DNA from: Glomus cerebriforme
Lineage: Eukaryota; Glomeromycota; Glomeromycetes; Glomerales; Glomeraceae
Length of the DNA stretch: 64,000 nt
Direction: 5' to 3'
NCBI GenBank assembly: GCA_003550305.1
Contig: QKYT01000110.1
Span: forward strand, 111,111 to 175,110
Below, piece by piece: positions 58,470 to 64,000 of this stretch. The notes beneath the pieces are model-generated. The model was not told the DNA's origin. It made no database searches and saw only the letters and a program-made list of their open reading frames with translations. Both the position numbers and the translations under genes were made by a program. Each line of letters starts with the position of its first letter. The first letter of the stretch is position 1.

Positions 58470-58893
58470 TCTATATACTAAAAAAATTCATGCCGATCTG
58501 TAGAGGTTTAGATTACCTGTATAAATAATTTTGAATTGTGTTATCTTCTTGNTCTTAACTTATTTAAGTTTAGTTAAGAAAATAACTATCATTTCGTTAG
58601 CTGGATAATTTGATCAGGTAGCTGATCGACGGGTCTTACATACTGTATGTTACCTTAGCAATTTCATGATCGGCAGATCCCGGGTTGATTACTAATGTAT
58701 AAATAAATATTTTTTTTTTTCTATTTTCTTAGGTTCAGCGGGCTATTCCTATTGGTAAGTAGCTTCAAATTTTTTTTTAAAACTTTTTTATAGGTTCGGC
58801 AGGATGATCCCACTGCTTTGATTTTCTTTTTCAAAAATTTTCTTTTCAATACATATTAATATATCCCGCTGCAAAGCAGCGGGCTACGGCTAG
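58470..58893 (+). mobile_element. Short non-autonomous Helitron
   Basis: The 5' end TCTATATACTA is preceded by A, and the 3' end CTAG (58890-58893) is followed by T, as expected for insertion between A and T. Six bases before CTAG lies a perfect GC-rich hairpin CCCGCTGC-AAA-GCAGCGGG (58865-58883). TC start, CTRR end and subterminal hairpin are the diagnostic Helitron features. The interior (about 58730-58830) has two units bounded by TTAG|GTTCRGC and, in the first, TTG|GTAAGT. There is no helicase gene, so it is non-autonomous and about 424 bp. Confidence 0.85.
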
Positions 58894-59235
58894 TATATAC
58901 TAATTATTAATAACTAATATTAGTTAATCAAAGATCTTTGATTAACTATTTAATTGATCATTTTAATAATTATTTAGCCAATTATTTGATTGATTATTCT
59001 AATTAATCATTTTAATCAAATAATAAATATTAATACAAGTTTTCTATTTACTGCCAGTAGTGATTTTCACCAGTATGTGGCATATGTGACATATTATGTG
59101 ATTATAGGAGTTTATTTATTAAAATACAATATATACAATAATATATACGTTAAATTTTTTAATTAAAAATTACAAATTTTTTTGAATATAGTAATAATTA
59201 ATACTAATGCTAATGCTAATTAAACTTTGCTATTC
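58894..59235. other. AT-rich spacer
   Basis: Alternating TTAATCA/TGATTA-type stretches (about 58910-59030) form weak inverted repeats. No coding content. Confidence 0.35.
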
Positions 59236-61900
59236 TAAACTTTATTTTCTTGATCAGTTTTATATTTTATACAAGTATGAATATTATGTCTCTTACCCAA
59301 ACAATAACTGCATATATGAGTTTTAATAGTATTTTCTTTTGTTAATGATTTATATTATTTTGGAGGTCACCTTTTGGCCTATAATATTTTGGATTGGATA
59401 CTTCAGAAATATTATCTAAACTAGCTAAAAGTTGTCGATTTGCTAAACTAATTTCATTATGAACATCTTTTATACCTAATCTAGTATTTTGCTAATATTT
59501 TATAATAAATTGCATAAGAATCCCAATTAATTCTGCTATGATATTTTCTGCTACTGCAATTTGAACATTTGTTTTCACTATTGACATTGTAATACCAAAC
59601 TGAATTTTTTTATTTACATTTTCTTTAATAGCCATTAGTATTTCTAATTTAGTTAATATAGTATAATAGTATACTTATATAATTCCTTACTCCCTTCAAA
59701 ATTATAATATTTTTAGATGGCATTAATTTAAACCAATGAGTATGAATAAACCCAATGTTAAAAAATGCTTTTACAGACTGAAGAAAAATTCAGTACTGGT
59801 ATTGACATGGCATTCCTTGATTTACAATATTTATACAAGTACAAAGTGATGTTATATCCTTAAGAATTATAATATAATATGATGTAGTTATATAGAAGAT
59901 CTTAGTGAGGTTATTACAATATAGAAAACTTGCCATATTTCTTAAATATTATCATAAGGTATATTATACAAAAGATCTTATAGATGAATTTAAGGCATAT
60001 TATACATATGCTCCATTATACCATTATATGTAAAGTTATCTTCTTCAATCTAAGAAATAAATAAAGCTAAAATTAATTGCCAATCCACCACTCAATGATA
60101 CAAAATTAATTAGTAAATTCGTCATAAATTCTTATATAAATGATGTCAATTCATATATTTTAACTTCAATTTTGTCCTATATAATCATGCTTAAATATAA
60201 TAATAATTTACCAATCAATATTATAAAACCTGAATAAGTCACAAAAAAAAAAATTTTTTATCTTTCATTATAAAATTCAACAAGTTTATTATGGAAGAAG
60301 TCACCATTTCAGTTTATATTTTAGCTAATTTTACAATTTTTATATATGAATTTTGTTAGATTTACCAGGTTTTTTTTTAATACTATTGAAAAATATATAA
60401 TATATTCATACTTAAATTAATAANATAANACTTAAAAAATATTTTTTTCTNTTATTTTATTTATTATTTTTTCTGGTACTTTTTAGATTTACCAGTTTTA
60501 AAAAGATATATTCAGATAATAAAATATTATTTTTTAGTAAATTTATAGTGTATTTAAATTATTGGATATATTTTTAAGCTGATGCAAATACCATTCCAAA
60601 CTAATAGTATTTAATATATAAAATTGCATTAAAATTAATTATAGATTGCCGATCATTTTGTATTATTAAGTCGCAAATTAGTAATTAATATAATTAATTT
60701 ATAGACTATAGCTAGCAAAGTCAGCTATGATTGGTACTAGCTAAGAGTTTATCTTTTAGACAAACTCTTAACTAGTACCAATAGCAAATAAAACTAACTT
60801 ACCTAAGAAATTTAAATTAAATTTCCCTAGTACAATAGTGCCTATTTCATTTAAGCACTTTAAAGTAATAACAAAGTAAGTGCTAAATGGGCTTGCAACT
60901 TATAGTTAATTTCTTTAAATACTATATTATAAGTTAATAGAAATCCAGTTGATGGATTTGATCCATAGTAATTCCTAATTCTAGTATATTGTGACTTTTT
61001 TCTAATTCCTATTCAATTATTTTTGGCAAATTCTTTAACAAAGTATTTTGATTCAAATGCTTTTTAAGAACACCATTTATTGACTCAATTCATTGAGTTG
61101 ATTCTACTCTTGCTATAAAAATATTTATAATAGAATATTTTGTCTAAGAGTCATAAATAGGATAGAATCTTTTTTCAAAATAAAAATAACATAGTTCATA
61201 TATTGTAAGTATATTCTTATATCTTGATTCAAATTGTTTTAACTGTAACTGTTTCACATATAAAAAAAATCTTTAATAAAGTTTTTGTTCATATTATTAT
61301 ATAGCTTAGATTTTGCTTTCTTTTTTATATTCTCAGTAATATGATAAATACACAATAAATGATGAATTTGTGAATATTTAATATGAATAGCTGCAATCAT
61401 TGCTGAATCCTTATTTGTAAATAATACCACAGGTAAAATATTATCAGTTGTTTCAAGCATATATTGCAAAATCCACTCATACAGTAATTAGCTTGAGTTT
61501 CATATTTGGTTAAAGTTTGTGCAAAAATTCTTATTTTAAAATTAGTGTCAATACCAATAAATAAACTAAATGTCATTTTATACCAATTGATTTTAGCTGT
61601 ATTATTATGAATAATAACATTATGAAATTTTGGCCATAGTTCATTATGTTATTGACTAGTTATCTAAAAGATTCCTGTAAGTTCATTAAATAAACCTTCT
61701 AAATGCAGAAATACTATATAATTAGAATCTTTTTTTTGCTATTTTAAAAGATATAAAAGTAATATAGATACATCAGACTTATTATGAATTTATACATAGG
61801 ACTAGAAAAACTTCTAATAGAGGTCATCAGAAATATTATTAGTTTAGAACTTTATATATTTTGAAAAAATTGCATTGGATTTATATGATTCGCATTCATA
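59236..61900 (-). pseudogene. MULE transposase, minus strand, decayed
   Basis: From the 5' side on the minus strand: WPKFHNVIIHNNTAKINWYK then MTFSLFIGIDTNFKIRIFAQ, and LPVVLFTNKDSAMIAAIHIK then SQIHHLLCIYHITENIKKKA (the MULE catalytic block, about 61285-61430). IESINGVLKKHLNQN follows near 61070 with a preceding TGA where Trp is usual. C-terminal blocks are NRQLLASLDNISEVSNPKYY then RPKG, and a zinc knuckle CSYCLGKRHNIHTC (about 59280-59320), ending at a TAG at 59236. It has many stops and frameshifts, so it is inactive. The sequence differs from the MULE at 3016-5840, so it is a different family. A hairpin element is nested at about 60715-60905. Terminal inverted repeats were not found. Confidence 0.65.
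60730..60782. repeat. Hairpin within the MULE remnant
   Basis: ATTGGTACTAGCTAAGAGTT pairs with AACTCTTAACTAGTACCAAT. A second weaker palindrome follows (TTAAGCACTTTA with AAAGTAAGTGCTAAATGGGC, about 60830-60895). Together they resemble a small inserted foldback element. Confidence 0.65.
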
Positions 61901-62210
61901 TGATATAATACAAGATCACAGTATTTTAGTATTTTACTATTATTTGATGATTCGCAAACTTAATCAATAATATAGATTACCATATATAGTATAGTTCGCA
62001 AATATATACATGTGAGATTTTTATATATATATATAGATGCAACAAACTTTTAAAATTAGAAGTTATTTTATTTATCTTAATTTAGTTTAATTATTTAACA
62101 TTTCATAAGTAATTTGAAAAAAAATAAAAACATGTAAAATAAAATTTAGCGACATATTTAATTTTTTAATTTTTTTTACTATTACTCTTATAATTTTATT
62201 TTTTTTTACA

Positions 62211-63633
62211 ATGCCATCAATTAATCAGAAATTAAAAGATTCTCATATTACTCATTTTTAATCTTTAGAAAATTTTGATAAAATTATTGATGAAAAGACT
62301 GTACATTGTAAATGTGGAATTACAGTTCAGCTAGACCATCCATTTAGAATAACAAATTTTGAAAGATATATTAAAAGCAATACTGTATTCTTGGAACTGA
62401 TAAATAACAAAGTTTATATTTTTTCTTTAATCAAAATCAAAATACAGAAGAAAAAGAAACTGAATTATATAAATATTTGCTGTATACTAGTTTATTTGGT
62501 AATTTGTATACAAATTATGCTATTAATTCTTCATCTGATTATGGTGGTAGAAAAAAACCCAAAGTAGTTGAAAAGAGACATTTTTCTGAAAAGTTTCCTC
62601 AAGGTACTCCTTTTTCTTATAAGAAGCTTAATAAAGTTCAATTTCAAGAATTTAATACTGCACTATAAGCAATATCTGTTTGGAAAATAGATCAAATTAA
62701 AGAAGTAATACGAAGTACAAAATGTACAATTATGACAAAAAACTTATCAGGTTTATATGGTAAATGTGTTAATTTAAAAAAGAACAGTAAATTAAAAGAT
62801 ATACTAAAATTTGTAAGTTTACTGAATTTAGTTTTTATTTGCTAATTAATAATTGAAACTAATTTTTTTTTTGTATAACTAAAGAAATGGGCAACACCAT
62901 CAACATTCAAATTTATACCCAAATTTTATTTTAATACTCACTTAATTAATCTTATAAAAAATCAAAATCTTAGAAATCTTTGGACTTGTATGATTACTAA
63001 TAATAATGATACTGCAATATAGACTTCATTAGCTTAAATGAAAATGAATAGTGCTTTTAAAGGTAAAAAAAATATTTATAAAATTAGCTTTTCTAATATT
63101 ACAAATTAAGTCAAAAGAAGAAGCAGGTACTAGCATGAAAGGCTTGTGATATTTGAAACATCTTACATATTTTTTTAGCTTATTATCTGAAAGTAGCTAT
63201 GAATATGAAATTTTTCATAAAGCATTGGGAGGAATGTTTATTTAAAGAATTCAGTATATATATTTATTTTCTTTAATTTTCATACTTTTGAAATTATTAA
63301 TTTACTGTATATTTAAATTTATTTATAGCCAAATACATACTTCAGATACTAAAATAATTACAAATCCAAATTTAGTTCTAGAAAATATAATAAAATTTGC
63401 AAATATAGTAAAAGAGCTAAAATAGAAAGGGCCAATTTTATTGATAACTGATTATACAAAGTTTCATTTTAAACTAGTATATTCTTAAGAACTTGATTAT
63501 ATTACTGAATCTACTTTATCTTTAGATGAAGTCTCAGTTTCTAATATTGATAATATACATGCAAAAATATGATATATCTATGAAAAAATGCAATTGCAAA
63601 TTGCAATATAAGTTCAGGTTATTCTTCTAAAGG
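62211..63633 (+). pseudogene. Transposase-like gene with C2HC-type finger, decayed
   Basis: Starts at ATG 62211 (MPSINQKLKDSHITHF). A finger-like block HCKCGITVQLDHPFRITNFE then RYIKSNTC follows. One clean exon segment reads LLYTSLFGNLYTNYAINSSS then DYGGRKKPKVVEKRHFSEKF. Introns are likely at about 62813-62884 and 63064-63105. The C-terminal part reads TNPNLVLENIIKFANIVKEL, GPILLITDYTKFHFKLVYS and STLSLDEVSVSNIDNIHAK. The stops lie at expected Gln or Arg codons. The family is a repetitive gene type I associate with Rhizophagus; the acidic LLITDYTK block might be an RNase H-like catalytic strand, but this is unproven. A MULE 5' end begins 58 bp after the last coding block, probably inside an intron. 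Confidence 0.5.
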
Positions 63634-63690
63634 TTAATTTTTTATAAATTATTAAATTATTTGTAAATATTTAATTGAAAATTTATTAAT

Positions 63691-64000
63691 GTACACGTAG
63701 TGTGTGGACACGTATCACGTGATATATATCTGTGTCATAATAAATATAGTTGCGTCAATAGCGATATCATGCGTTTATTTACGTCATGATTTAGTTGCGT
63801 CATGATAGAACTATTTGCATCATGATGGAACTATTTACGTCATAATCATAAGATCCTATTGTTAAAATTACACAGTCCTTTCTTTCTTGCTCACTTATCT
63901 ATGTTGTTTGACCTTTTAGTATAATCAAGATGAATAAAACAGGACAAGAAAATGTAAGTTGTGGTGAACAATATGATGCTTCGCTTTCAATGGTAAATTA
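63691..64000 (+). mobile_element. 5' end of a second MULE copy (cut by window edge)
   Basis: Matches 2774-3087 throughout, with about 23 substitutions and one 3-bp indel. The terminal repeat starts GTACACGTAGTGTGTGGACA. It retains several ACGTCA/GCGTCA motifs (about 63744-63843) that are mutated in copy 1. It keeps more C and G than copy 1, so it is the younger or less mutated copy. The rest of the element lies beyond the window. Confidence 0.85.
63930..63992 (+). CDS. MULE transposase exon 1, partial gene
   Basis: 21 codons from ATG 63930 (MNKTGQENVSCGEQYDASLS, then Met) to a GTAAAT donor, exactly matching exon 1 of the gene at 3016. The rest of the gene is outside the window, so whether this copy is intact cannot be judged. 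Confidence 0.7.

Noticed and set aside
3500..63600. Reassigned genetic code with TAA/TAG read as Gln
   Set aside because: Stops at Gln positions are confined to transposon remnants. The intact host genes use CAA/CAG for Gln and end at TAA, and TGA stops also occur at Arg/Trp positions, so mutation explains the pattern.
1..64000. tRNA or rRNA genes
   Set aside because: No T-loop/A-box pair or conserved rRNA segment was recognised on either strand by eye; a covariance-model scan would be needed to be certain.

Overview
This is a very AT-rich eukaryotic window from a fungal genome. It most likely comes from an arbuscular mycorrhizal fungus of the Rhizophagus type (Glomeromycotina). The reasons are: short GT-AG introns of about 50-160 bp; a kinase-like gene with C-terminal Sel1 repeats; an F-box-like protein; fragments of the expanded kinase family with the FQQNFKNW and DRFYDIKYIAKGGFGKVYKA blocks; and intergenic DNA packed with decayed DNA transposons. 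This assignment rests on recognising families, not on a database search. Two runs of N (34329-34973 and 48768-49017) and scattered single Ns show a draft assembly.

Layout. 1-14950 is transposon territory. It holds minisatellites, a complete but dead MULE (2774-6002) and a long decayed gene (about 7480-13003). That gene reads as a Mutator-like transposase followed directly by a RecQ-type helicase, and three non-autonomous elements have inserted into it. 14950-17919 is a cysteine-rich secreted-protein gene split by a 2.7-kb Tc1/IS630-like transposon at a TA site. 22621-29054 holds two intact host genes: an MLKL-like pseudokinase with Sel1 repeats, and an F-box-like protein. 29-37 kb is mostly non-coding with small ORFs, hairpin elements and a gap. 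37284-43731 holds an ML-domain lipid-binding secreted protein, an orphan with an N-myristoylation-type start, and a DJ-1/PfpI protein whose gene includes a 9-nt microexon. 43.9-46.5 kb is a graveyard of decayed genes, including two kinase pieces in opposite orientation. 46681-52574 (minus) is one large ten-exon gene: six Kelch repeats, a long disordered middle and a C-terminal coiled coil, the architecture of Tea1/Kel1 polarity proteins. 55452-56598 is a secreted GDSL/SGNH hydrolase. 57.6-64 kb is again transposon-dominated: a short Helitron, a minus-strand MULE, another transposase-like gene, and at the right edge the 5' end of a second copy of the first MULE.

The genes do not form a pathway or operon. 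The main theme is genome defence and transposon decay. Stop codons in the dead transposons sit almost always where CAA, CAG, CGA or TGG would be expected. The two MULE ends differ mainly by C-to-T or G-to-A changes at CpA and CpG. Many small elements have palindromic arms built from one reiterated short motif and are flanked by 8-bp target duplications.

Multiple-exon coordinates below were assigned by reading splice sites and phases by eye.
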